Shown one piece after another: positions 55,984 through 64,000 of a stretch of DNA of 64,000 bases (position 1 is its first letter; each line of letters opens with the position of its first letter). The notes beneath the pieces were generated by a model, which saw only the letters and a list, made by a program, of their open reading frames with translations, was not told the DNA's origin and made no database searches. This DNA is from Planctomycetaceae bacterium (GTDB taxonomy: Bacteria > Planctomycetota > Phycisphaerae > Phycisphaerales > SM1A02): assembly GCA_027490145.1 (NCBI GenBank), contig JAIXYQ010000009.1, forward strand, positions 185,397 through 249,396. Direction: 5' to 3'. The position numbers and the translations under genes are program-made.

Positions 55984-58866
55984 ATGCCATTCCAGGTCAC
56001 GCCCCTGCCGCCCGATGCCGCCCTCATGCGCGCGCTTGCCCGCCAACTGCTGGGCACTGCGTCTGCTGGGGCGTGGGTCGATCTCACCGACACCGTGGTC
56101 ATCGTGCCGGCTGCCCGCGCACAGGCTGCACTGGCCCGCCACCTGCAGGAGGCTGCCGGCCGCCCAGTGCTGCTGCCCACGATCCTCACGCCGGGCCGGT
56201 CGCTTGCGCACTTCGTGGTGCCCGATCGCACCGCCGCCAGCGATGACGTGGTCGCCCTCGCCTGTCTGCACGCCATCATGACCATCGATGGTGCGGATCC
56301 GGCGCAGCTCACGGTCCTGCGCGGCACGGCAACCGATGCGGCCGACCAGTTCCAGCTGGGCTCCCGCCTGGCGTCGCTGCTGATCGAGCTCTCGCGGGCA
56401 GGGTGTACCCCCGCATCCGTGCACGAGCGCGGCCTGGCCGGCACGCTGGGTGAGTTCTTCCCCGCCGAGACATGGGCGGCGCTCGCCGGGGTCGCCGCGC
56501 AGACCAGTCAGGTGCTCGCTGAACATGGCCTGGACCTGCCGCATGCACTCGCCGCCCGCGCCATCGAGGCGGGCCGGCTTGCCACGCACGGCGTTCGCCG
56601 TGTGGTCGTGCTCTTGGCCGATCCTGATCCGATGGAGCGCGCACTCCTGCGCGCGTTGGCCGATCGCGGCATCGCGGTCGATGTGGCGGTCCACGATGCG
56701 GACCTGCCAGGGTTGGAGGCGGGCTTCCCATCACATGCCCTGTGGTCTGCAGCTCGCCCGATGATCCCGCTCGACCGGATCGTTCGCGTGGCCGGGCCTG
56801 ATGAGCAACCGGCGGTCGTGCTGGCTGCATTGGATGCGATGCCACAACCGGTGCAGGCCGCGTCCGTCGCGATCGCCGCTCTTGGGACCACGGATGCAGC
56901 GATCCTGTCGCGCACCCTCGCCACCAACGGCATTCCCATCGCCATGCCACCGGCCCGCACTGCAGACCAAGGCACGGCTGCGCTGCTGCTGTCCGCCGTC
57001 TCGGCCTGGCTCGCTGATCCGACGGCCCTGAACCTGGGCACGCTGCTGCGCCACCCTTGGGTCGAGCAGCACCTACATGCCGCGGGGCTGCATGCTGCGC
57101 TGCGCAGCTGCACGCTGTACGCCGCGTCCACGGGTGTTCGTCGGCTCGATGCTGCGCTCCCCGAACTTCCGGATCCCAAGCGTGAGGGTTCGATCGCCGC
57201 CGGGCTCGGGGCCATCCGCACGCTGCTTCATGGTGTGCAGTCAGCGGCTGATGGGCGGGCCAGGGTTCTGGCGTTGCATGCGCTGGTGGCGACGTTGCAG
57301 CCTTCACGTGCAAGCATGGCCGATGGCCTTGCCTCGCAGGCGGTGGCTCGTGCCCTGCTCGCGCTGGCCGAGGCACCCGCGGCGCTCCTCTCGCCCTGCT
57401 CCCACGCCGAGGTCACGCAGCTCGCCTTGGCTGCAGCGCGCCGGGTCGACCTGCCCAGTGACCACCACGATGGCATCGAGTGCATGGGGTGGCTCGAAGC
57501 GGGCGTGTGCGATGCGGAACATGTGATCGTGCTCTCGGCCAACGATGGTCTGCTTCCCGAAGCCGCCAGTGTGGATCCGTGGCTCCCCGATGCGCTGCGC
57601 CAGTCGCTGGGGCTTCCCTGCGCACGCGCGCGGCGGGCCCGTGATGCATGGATCATCGATGGCCTGCTCAAGCGCAAGCGTGCGGTGTGGTTCGGCGTCC
57701 CCGCCACGGCCAGCGATGGCGAACCGCTGCGACCATCGCGGTTCCTGATCGGAGCCGGCAGCGACCAAGCAGAACGGACCTTGGCGCTCACGGGTGAATC
57801 CGGCCGTGTTTCGCTGCGGGGCTGGTCGATCGACCAGCGTGTGGGCACGGGCTTCACGTCGCATCCTGGCGTCGTGGAGCTGCCGCCGATCACGCGCATG
57901 TCCGTCACGCAGTTCAAGCGCTTCCTCGAGTGTCCCTACGAGTACTTCCGCTTGTGCGTCCTGCGTGCCGAGCGTCGCGATGACCTGCAGCTCGAGCTTG
58001 ATCCGATGGCCTTCGGCAACCTGGTGCACCATGCGCTGCAGGAGTGGGGTCGCGCCGAGGCCGCGCGGGCCACGCTCACGACCGACCCGACGGCCGTCGC
58101 CACTGCACTGGATGCAGCACTCGATCGCGTGCTGGCAGCCCGCATGCCTGGCTCCATCCACGGAGCCGTCGCCGTGCAGGTCAGCATGGCGCGTGAGCGT
58201 CTGCGTGCCTTCGCACCGCATCAAGCCGAGTGGGCGGCACAGGGGTGGAAGGTCACGCACGTCGAACTGGCGTTCGAGGCCCCCAAGCCGGGCGCACCAA
58301 CGACCGATGCTGTCGGCTCAGACGATGGCGAGGCCGCGGTCGAACCCACGCATCATCCAGCGCCGCAGTTCCCTGACCACAGTGGGCTCTTCCTGTCGGG
58401 CCGGATCGACCGCGTGGACCACCACGCTGCATCGGGTGCATGGGCGGCGCTGGACTACAAGACGAGCTCAGAACCAGCCGATCCCAATGCGCATCGCACC
58501 AAGAACGGTTGGAACGACCTGCAACTGCCGCTCTATCGCGAACTCCTCGCGAGCATCGGCATTCCTCGCGATCAGCTGAAGCTCGGGTTGATCGCCCTGC
58601 CGGCGCAAGCGGAGCTGGCAGCCGTCACGCTGGCCGAGTGGGCCCCGGAGATCGTCGACGAGGCGGTCGAGATTGCTGGCGAGATTGTGCGTCAGGTGCA
58701 GTCGGCCCGCACGTCCAGCGACTTCGCGCCCAGTGGCGAGCGCCCCATGGGCGACGATCCCCTGCTCTTGGCCATGCACGGCATCGGCATGCGCGGTTTG
58801 GCTCAGGCTGGGCCAACAGCAGCCGACACGACCACCGACGTGCCTGTGGGCGGAGGCGCATCATGA
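55984..58866 (+). CDS. addB: AddB-like PD-(D/E)xK nuclease/inactivated helicase subunit
   Basis: 960 residues. The N-terminal and middle parts have helicase-like layout without a Walker A, as in AddB. The C-terminal nuclease has SVTQFKRFLECPYEYFRL, GNLVHHALQEWG, LFLSGRIDRVD and WAALDYKTS, giving the Asp...Asp-x-Lys site; the CPYEYF Cys could belong to a partial Fe-S staple. Partner of the AddA-like helicase encoded next with a stop/start overlap. Together they would process double-strand ends for recombination. Start at 55984 follows length; the frame is open to 55918. Confidence 0.82.
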   Translation: MPFQVTPLPPDAALMRALARQLLGTASAGAWVDLTDTVVIVPAARAQAALARHLQEAAGRPVLLPTILTPGRSLAHFVVPDRTAASDDVVALACLHAIMTIDGADPAQLTVLRGTATDAADQFQLGSRLASLLIELSRAGCTPASVHERGLAGTLGEFFPAETWAALAGVAAQTSQVLAEHGLDLPHALAARAIEAGRLATHGVRRVVVLLADPDPMERALLRALADRGIAVDVAVHDADLPGLEAGFPSHALWSAARPMIPLDRIVRVAGPDEQPAVVLAALDAMPQPVQAASVAIAALGTTDAAILSRTLATNGIPIAMPPARTADQGTAALLLSAVSAWLADPTALNLGTLLRHPWVEQHLHAAGLHAALRSCTLYAASTGVRRLDAALPELPDPKREGSIAAGLGAIRTLLHGVQSAADGRARVLALHALVATLQPSRASMADGLASQAVARALLALAEAPAALLSPCSHAEVTQLALAAARRVDLPSDHHDGIECMGWLEAGVCDAEHVIVLSANDGLLPEAASVDPWLPDALRQSLGLPCARARRARDAWIIDGLLKRKRAVWFGVPATASDGEPLRPSRFLIGAGSDQAERTLALTGESGRVSLRGWSIDQRVGTGFTSHPGVVELPPITRMSVTQFKRFLECPYEYFRLCVLRAERRDDLQLELDPMAFGNLVHHALQEWGRAEAARATLTTDPTAVATALDAALDRVLAARMPGSIHGAVAVQVSMARERLRAFAPHQAEWAAQGWKVTHVELAFEAPKPGAPTTDAVGSDDGEAAVEPTHHPAPQFPDHSGLFLSGRIDRVDHHAASGAWAALDYKTSSEPADPNAHRTKNGWNDLQLPLYRELLASIGIPRDQLKLGLIALPAQAELAAVTLAEWAPEIVDEAVEIAGEIVRQVQSARTSSDFAPSGERPMGDDPLLLAMHGIGMRGLAQAGPTAADTTTDVPVGGGAS

Positions 58867-61800
58867 CCACTCGATCGATCGTCACGGCCAACGCCGGCTC
58901 CGGCAAGACCTACCTGCTGGCGAACCGCCTCATTCGCTGGATGCTTGAGCATGCACGCCGATCGCCTGGGGGCAACTGCGGCGCCGATGCCATCCTCGCC
59001 ATCACCTTCACGCGCAAGGCGGCGGGCGAGATCCTCGAGCGTGTGCTTCGGCACCTGGCGCTCGGCGCAACCGACGCGGCAAGTCGCGAGCGCTTCTCGG
59101 ATGCGGCCATGTGCGGACCTGCCACCGCGGAGGAGTACCGCGCCGTGCTCTCGCAGGTACTCGACCAGCTCGATCGGCTCTCGATCGGCACCATCGATGG
59201 CTTCTTCTCCCGCTTGGCACGGGCGTTCGCCGCCGAGCTCGGCCTGCCCGCGGAATGGACGATTGCGAGTCAGGATCAGGATGACGCACAGCGGGCATTG
59301 GCCCTGTCACGGCTGCTCGATGCCCAGCCGGATGCCGTCTGGGAACTCGTGCGCATGGCCACCGACGGCGCGCCGAAGGCCAGGCTCCACGACGCGCTCC
59401 TGACGGAACTCAAGGTGCCGCTGCAGCTCCTGGATCTTGGTGAGCAGCATGCCGTGGGCACCGCTCCATGGAAGCTCCTGTGCGATGACGGCGTGCAGTT
59501 CTTCGCCGGCGCGAAGCTCCTCACTGCAAGCGCCGTGAAGGACGCGATCGCCGCGCTCCAGGCTGCGCCGCTTCCGATCACCGGCAAGGGCACGCCGAAC
59601 GCGACTTGGGTCAAGGCCCGGCAGAAGTTGCTCGACGCTGTAACCCGTGGATCGTGGCGTGACGTGACGAGCAACGAGTTCGCGGGCAAGGTCGCTGCCG
59701 GCGACACCTTCGCCAAGTGCCTTGCCGACGATGACCTGGCTGCACCCGTCCGCGCGCTCCTGAACCACGCGCTGGCCATCGAAACCACGCTCATCAAGCG
59801 CCGCATCGCGGGTTGCCTTGCGCTGGCGCGGGGCTTCCGCGACCAGGCCGCGGCGATCCGCCGCGCCCAAGGCTGCTACTCGTTCGCCGAGATCGCCTCG
59901 GCCCTTGCCCGCGCGCACCAGCTCGATGGCGATGGCCTGCAGGCCATGCGCTACCGGCTGGACTGCGCGATCCGCGACCTCGCGATCGACGAGTGCCAGG
60001 ACACGAGCCCCGACCAGTACAGCGTGCTCGCGCCGTTCATGGACGAGATCTTCGCCGCCAACGATGACCGACGATTCATCATGGTCGGTGATCCCAAGCA
60101 GTCGATCTACGGCTGGCGTGGCGGCACACCCTCGCTGATCGGGCATGTGGCACAGGAACGCGCCGACGGCTTGGAGACCGATGTCGACCTGGCCACAAGC
60201 CATCGATCGCACCCGGCGATCATGGGGTTGGTCAACCAGGTCTTCGGGCCATCCACCAACCAATCGCTTGCCGACAGGCTGCACTCGATCGAACGCGCCA
60301 CGGTGGATCCCGCGGCGGCCCAAGCGGCTCTTGCCGACCTGGGGCTTCCGGTACCTGCGTCGCTCGGCCTCGACCCCATCGACCGCGTGATGGCCGATTG
60401 GACGTTCGTGCCGCATGCGAGCGCCGAGCGACTTCAGGGCAAGCCGGCCACGATCGCGGCATGGGGTTGTCCTGAGAAGGGTGATTGGGCCGAGGTCGCG
60501 GCGCGCGTGGCGGTGGCCGCCGGCGCCGCCCGCCCGGGAGCGAGCATCGGCATCCTCGTCCACACCAACAAGCAGATCGGCGAGGTCGTGCACGCGCTGC
60601 GCGAACTCGGCGAGGCTGCGAGCGACGAGGGTCGCGGCAGCCTGATGGATTCGATGGCCGTGGCCATCCTCATGGCGCTGCTTCGGGTCGCCGACCAACC
60701 GCTGGACCGTCTGGCGCTCCTGGTGGCCACGCAAGAGCGTGTGCGCTCCGCTCTGGCCCCGGTCCTCGATGTTCCCGAATTCATCGAACCGTTCGCCGGC
60801 GATCGACTCGGCCAGCGGATCCGGCAGGCCCTGCACGAGCATGGCCTGGCGCCATGGCTCGAACGGATCGCCGCCGCGCTCTCGCCCGTGTGTGGCGCGC
60901 GCGACCGCGTGCGGTTGCGGCAGGTGCTCGCGCTGGCTGCCACCGCGCCGGCCGATATGGCCAGCCGCCCCGAACGGTTCGTGCACCTGGTCGAGTCCAC
61001 CGGCTCACGCACCGTCAGCGACGACCGCATCCGCGTGATGACGATCCACGCGAGCAAGGGGCTCGAGTTCGACGAGGTCGTCCTGCCCACGCTGTCGCAG
61101 CGCATGGACAAGGTCGAGGCCGGCCCAGGCGAATGGTCGGTCATCACCGATGGGCCCGGCGGTGCGCCGCTGGTCATCGGCCCGGTGGTCAAGGGTGCCC
61201 TCGCCGATCGCAGCCCGCTGTTGGCGGCCCTGCAGACCGAAGCTCGGGTACGCAAGCTCTTCGATGGGCTCTCTGCCTTCTACGTGGCGCTGACCCGCGC
61301 CCGGTCCGGCGTGCACTTGGTCTGCCAGCCCCCGAGCAAGGAGGATGAAGCCGACCTCACGCCGCTGTGGCTGCTGCGGGCCTCGGTCGATGGGTTCGCC
61401 GATGCGTACCTCGATGCCTTCAAGGGCGGCTCCGTGGGCAGCGCTCCGTTCTGGGGCAACGGCATCAGCTCCGCACAGGTCGCCGCAGCCGAGGCCACCC
61501 AGCCTCATGACACCATGCCGAAGGTCGTCCGCCCGATCCCAGCCGTGGCGGCGGATGGTGACTCCACGGGCGGTTCCGGCAGCACCCCGGTACGCATCCG
61601 CGTCAATCTCCCGCAAGCCGGCAGCGACCCGGCAGCCATGCGTCGCGGCACGATCGTGCACGCGCTCTTGCGGCAGGTCGTCTGGGCTGACCAACCGGCC
61701 GCCCCGGCACACGGTGGCGGCCTTGATGAAGCGGCCATCTCCCGGGCCCATGAGCTCGTGCAGGCCGAACTGCGGTCACCGGTCGGCGCCGATGAACTTG

Positions 61801-62183
61801 CCGAGGCAGTCCACCTCGCACGCGGCGCTCTGGCTGGGCCGGTCGGTGCCGCCCTGGCCCGACCCACGGGTGCAGTGCAGTGGTCCGTCCACGGCGAACT
61901 GCCGTTCCAGCGGCGCCCGCGTCCTTCGGCACCGGTGACTGGCCGCCTGTCGGGCCGGATGGACCGCGTGGTGCTGGGTACCGACGGCGCGCGCATCACG
62001 CACGCGCACGTCATCGACTTCAAGACCGGCTCGATCGGCCAGTCCCGCGACGAGGTGCTCGAGCACTACGGCGAGCAGATGCAGGACTACCGCGCGGCCA
62101 TGGCCGAGCTCACCGGCCTCGAGCCTGTGGCCATCCAGGTCTCGCTGCTGATGCTCGACCGCAGCGACGTGATCGCGGCGTAA
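58863..62183 (+). CDS. addA: AddA-like UvrD-family helicase-nuclease
   Basis: 1106 residues from the ATG at 58863, which overlaps the addB stop (ATGA). SF1A motifs: Ia/Walker A TANAGSGKTYLLANRL, ITFTRKAAGEIL, DECQDTSPDQY, VGDPKQSIYGWRGG, VMTIHASKGLEFDEVVLP and FYVALTRARSGVHLV. C-terminal RecB-type nuclease: SGRMDRVV, VIDFKTG, YGEQMQDYRAAM. Helicase-nuclease of the AddAB double-strand break repair complex. The frame upstream to 58440 is only open by chance over addB. Confidence 0.92.
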   Translation: MTTRSIVTANAGSGKTYLLANRLIRWMLEHARRSPGGNCGADAILAITFTRKAAGEILERVLRHLALGATDAASRERFSDAAMCGPATAEEYRAVLSQVLDQLDRLSIGTIDGFFSRLARAFAAELGLPAEWTIASQDQDDAQRALALSRLLDAQPDAVWELVRMATDGAPKARLHDALLTELKVPLQLLDLGEQHAVGTAPWKLLCDDGVQFFAGAKLLTASAVKDAIAALQAAPLPITGKGTPNATWVKARQKLLDAVTRGSWRDVTSNEFAGKVAAGDTFAKCLADDDLAAPVRALLNHALAIETTLIKRRIAGCLALARGFRDQAAAIRRAQGCYSFAEIASALARAHQLDGDGLQAMRYRLDCAIRDLAIDECQDTSPDQYSVLAPFMDEIFAANDDRRFIMVGDPKQSIYGWRGGTPSLIGHVAQERADGLETDVDLATSHRSHPAIMGLVNQVFGPSTNQSLADRLHSIERATVDPAAAQAALADLGLPVPASLGLDPIDRVMADWTFVPHASAERLQGKPATIAAWGCPEKGDWAEVAARVAVAAGAARPGASIGILVHTNKQIGEVVHALRELGEAASDEGRGSLMDSMAVAILMALLRVADQPLDRLALLVATQERVRSALAPVLDVPEFIEPFAGDRLGQRIRQALHEHGLAPWLERIAAALSPVCGARDRVRLRQVLALAATAPADMASRPERFVHLVESTGSRTVSDDRIRVMTIHASKGLEFDEVVLPTLSQRMDKVEAGPGEWSVITDGPGGAPLVIGPVVKGALADRSPLLAALQTEARVRKLFDGLSAFYVALTRARSGVHLVCQPPSKEDEADLTPLWLLRASVDGFADAYLDAFKGGSVGSAPFWGNGISSAQVAAAEATQPHDTMPKVVRPIPAVAADGDSTGGSGSTPVRIRVNLPQAGSDPAAMRRGTIVHALLRQVVWADQPAAPAHGGGLDEAAISRAHELVQAELRSPVGADELAEAVHLARGALAGPVGAALARPTGAVQWSVHGELPFQRRPRPSAPVTGRLSGRMDRVVLGTDGARITHAHVIDFKTGSIGQSRDEVLEHYGEQMQDYRAAMAELTGLEPVAIQVSLLMLDRSDVIAA

Positions 62184-62518
62184 ACCGCTCGCGTGATCGA
62201 ACGCGTGATCGCGGCGTGATCCCGGCGTGAACGGCCCACCACGACCGGCCCGACGCGGCGTGCCCCTCCGCACGCCGCGCCGGACCTGATCGCGTCACCA
62301 CAACCCAAGGCACCCCACCAGATGCTGCGCCGCTCACCCGCGCGGCCATCGATCTCCCCGATCCGCCGCTCCCCCGCGCGGCCATCCATCTCCCCGATCC
62401 TGCGGCCCCCGGGCCGCCATCCATCTCCCGCAACCGTGTGCCGCCTTCCCCTGGCGGCCATCGTTCCCCCAACCCGCTGCCCCCGGGCCGCCATCCTTCT
62501 GCCACCCCGTGATTCGTA
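62184..62518. repeat. degenerate GC-rich tandem repeats after addA
   Basis: Two repeat types. 62170-62230 has GTGATCGCGGCGT twice plus further CGTGATC copies around the addA stop. 62328-62510 has about five degenerate ~36-base units built on CGCGCGGCCATCCATCTCCC, several containing self-complementary GGCCCCCGGGCC or CCGCC...GGCGG. No gene is supported here. Confidence 0.6.
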
Positions 62519-62548
62519 GGGGCTGCCGGCTCCGACCCCGGCAGCCCC
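62519..62548. terminator. bidirectional hairpin between addA and the SIMPL gene
   Basis: Perfect 11-bp stem GGGGCTGCCGG/CCGGCAGCCCC with an 8-base loop between two convergent genes. No T-tract on either side. Confidence 0.5.
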
Positions 62549-62602
62549 CGTGCGACGACGCCCACGCGCTCACCTTCGCGCGGCGATGATCGCTGTGCTT
62601 GT

Positions 62603-63523
62603 TCAGTCGACGGCGTACTCGAGCGTGACCACGACGCGAGCCTCCTTGTCGATGCAGCTGGTGTCGTAGGAACCATTGCCGTCGAACTCGGCGCTGCCGG
62701 CGCAGACGATGTCGAAGGCACCCTGGGACGCGCTGACGAGCGCTCCCAGCAGCCCGCCGGATCCGTCGACCAGCAACGCCGCCCGCTCCCGGGCGTTCGC
62801 GGTGCCTTGCTCGATCAACTGCAGCTTCAGGGCCTCGATCGTGCTCACGAGGTACCGCGGGCTGCCGCTGCCGACCTCGTGGCCATCCCGGATCAGGTCG
62901 GTGGCCCGCATGGCCAGGCGCTCGACCTGCTTCACGTCGCTGGACCAGACCGTGACCGACTGGCGCAAGGTGTAGCCCTCGACCTGGTTGGTGACGTTGC
63001 CCTCCGCATCGCGGGCGTACTCCGCCGTCGTGCGGACGCTGTCGATGTCCACGTCCTTCTCGGCGATGCCGCCGGCGGTCACGAACACCCGCAGGGCGCC
63101 GGTGCTCGACTCGAGCTTCTGGAACGCCTCCGGCAGCGTGGCTGCCCGCGCGGTGACCGTGCCGGTCCACCAGGCCTGGTCGGCGCTCACCGGCGCCATG
63201 CCCACGCCCTTGACGCGGATCGTGTTGGCCTGGCGCATGCTGCGGACCGCCCCGGCGACCTCGCCGCTGGCGGCGATGACGCCGAAGGCCAACGCCGCAC
63301 CGAGCAGAAACATGCCTGCACCCGGGGTACGCGACCAGTGCGACCATGCGATCCAACGACGCGACCATGCGTCGTGGCTCGGATCGCGAGGCCCGGAACC
63401 ACCATGGCGCGGGGAGTCCGCCCCGGAGCCGCCCGCATGGGCGCGGCTGGAATCACTCGAGTGCTGGGCCGGCGACGACATCCCGTCGTCACCAGACCGC
63501 CCGTCCTGGGCGTGGTGCGTCAT
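62603..63523 (-). CDS. SIMPL-domain (DUF541) membrane-anchored protein
   Basis: 306 residues. A polar Ser/Gly/His-rich N-terminal ~65 residues, one membrane helix (GAGMFLLGAALAFGVIAAS), then a SIMPL domain: NTIRVKGVGMAPVSADQAWWTGTV, LEAFQK-type helix, VEGYTLRQSVTVWSSDV, ending VVTLEYAVD. Probably periplasmic; function of the family is mostly unknown. The ATG at 63523 has GGAGG five bases upstream; the frame is open to 63658. Confidence 0.82.
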   Translation of the reverse strand: MTHHAQDGRSGDDGMSSPAQHSSDSSRAHAGGSGADSPRHGGSGPRDPSHDAWSRRWIAWSHWSRTPGAGMFLLGAALAFGVIAASGEVAGAVRSMRQANTIRVKGVGMAPVSADQAWWTGTVTARAATLPEAFQKLESSTGALRVFVTAGGIAEKDVDIDSVRTTAEYARDAEGNVTNQVEGYTLRQSVTVWSSDVKQVERLAMRATDLIRDGHEVGSGSPRYLVSTIEALKLQLIEQGTANARERAALLVDGSGGLLGALVSASQGAFDIVCAGSAEFDGNGSYDTSCIDKEARVVVTLEYAVD

Positions 63524-64000
63524 GCTGGCCTCCGTGCCATCCGGCGGGCAGTCGGCACACCTGAGCGCCGCGCACACGACCGCGCGACCTTCAGGAAACC
63601 CTTGCCAAACCGTTGTTTTTGCGAGTGCCGCCGCCAACCTCGGCGAAGGCTCGCGCACGCTACGACGCCGCCGCAGACTGTCAATGGAGAATCCGACGAT
63701 TTTTCGTCACGATCGATCCCCGCCCATCGGACGGGGACTCGTCGCGGCCGTCGCTCCCATTGCACCGGTACTCCTACGGCCGTCGCTCCCTTTGGGGCGC
63801 CGGCATGCCTCGTTCGCGTGAGCCTGCTGCCCTTCGCGGCCGTCGCTCCCTTTGGGGCGTCGGCATGCCTCGTTCGCTCAGACAGTCCTCGCCTGCTCAG
63901 AAACTGGCGCGTCTGTCTGGTCGTGGTCACTGCGCGCCGCTGCGCGCCAGCTTTCCTCGCAGGCTGCGGAACTCGCTCTGCGAGGCATGCCGCGCCCCCT
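63524..64000. repeat. intergenic region with a 41-base direct repeat
   Basis: 63777-63817 and 63837-63877 are the same 41 bases except one C/T change, 60 bases apart; they start CGGCCGTCGCTCCCTTTGGG and end CGGCATGCCTCGTTCGC. A partial third copy (GCGGCCGTCGCTCCC) lies at 63744. No gene is supported in the rest of this stretch. Confidence 0.65.

Noticed and set aside
58440..58862. N-terminal extension of addA upstream of 58863
   Set aside because: The region is addB coding sequence in another frame; the ATGA overlap and the Walker A position fix the start.

Overview
The window is about 64 kb of high-GC bacterial chromosome. It most resembles Planctomycetota, probably class Phycisphaerae. The grounds are gene content and style: a type III glutamine synthetase, secreted proteins ending in the short dockerin-like Asp/Asn-Gly-Asp-Gly repeats common in that phylum, WXG100-type proteins, and a bacterial macromolecular-synthesis pair dnaG-rpoD. 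This is inference; no rRNA is present to confirm it.

Layout. 1-8.2 kb: the 3' part of an hrpA-type helicase, converging on a four-gene operon (WXG100 protein, two small coiled-coil proteins, a large membrane FtsK/EssC-like ATPase) that looks like a minimal type VII-like secretion locus. 8.2-24.5 kb: housekeeping genes, mostly on the minus strand: rpoD, dnaG, rpmB, a free-methionine-sulfoxide-reductase-like GAF protein, clpX, trigger factor, GSIII, corA, a metallophosphoesterase, gltX (plus strand) and mgtE. 24.5-30.8 kb: tRNA-Val(GAC), a small conserved protein, two large secreted proteins and an ATE/Bpt-type aminoacyl-transferase.

30.8-45.6 kb is a defence island. It starts with a hairpin-rich non-coding stretch and a retron-type reverse transcriptase carrying a very long N-terminal extension. 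A coupled protein of unknown function and a MoxR-like AAA+ ATPase follow. The 3' end of the ATPase gene runs straight into a type I-E CRISPR array of 16 repeats. The cas operon then reads toward the array: cas8e, cas7e, cas5e, cas6e, cas1, cas2. Its Cas5 carries a C-terminal HNH nuclease domain, and no cas3 or separate cse2/cas11 is present. This is the layout of the rare Cascade variants that replace Cas3 by an HNH nuclease built into the complex. A divergent DUF2075-type ATPase with a possible nuclease motif and an orphan AbrB-like antitoxin close the island.

45.7-64 kb: a Fur-family regulator, a TsaE-YacG fusion, thiL, waaA, a hicB gene followed by a 10-codon hicA remnant, a fused HyuA-HyuB oxoprolinase, a YmdB-type phosphodiesterase, DUF3553 and DUF4126 proteins, an AddB-AddA-type recombination nuclease/helicase pair, a repeat-rich gap and a SIMPL-domain protein.

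Many isolated genes have a TAnnnT hexamer 6-7 bases before the start codon and no Shine-Dalgarno sequence, which suggests frequent leaderless transcription. Genes inside operons usually have a good Shine-Dalgarno or ATGA overlaps.
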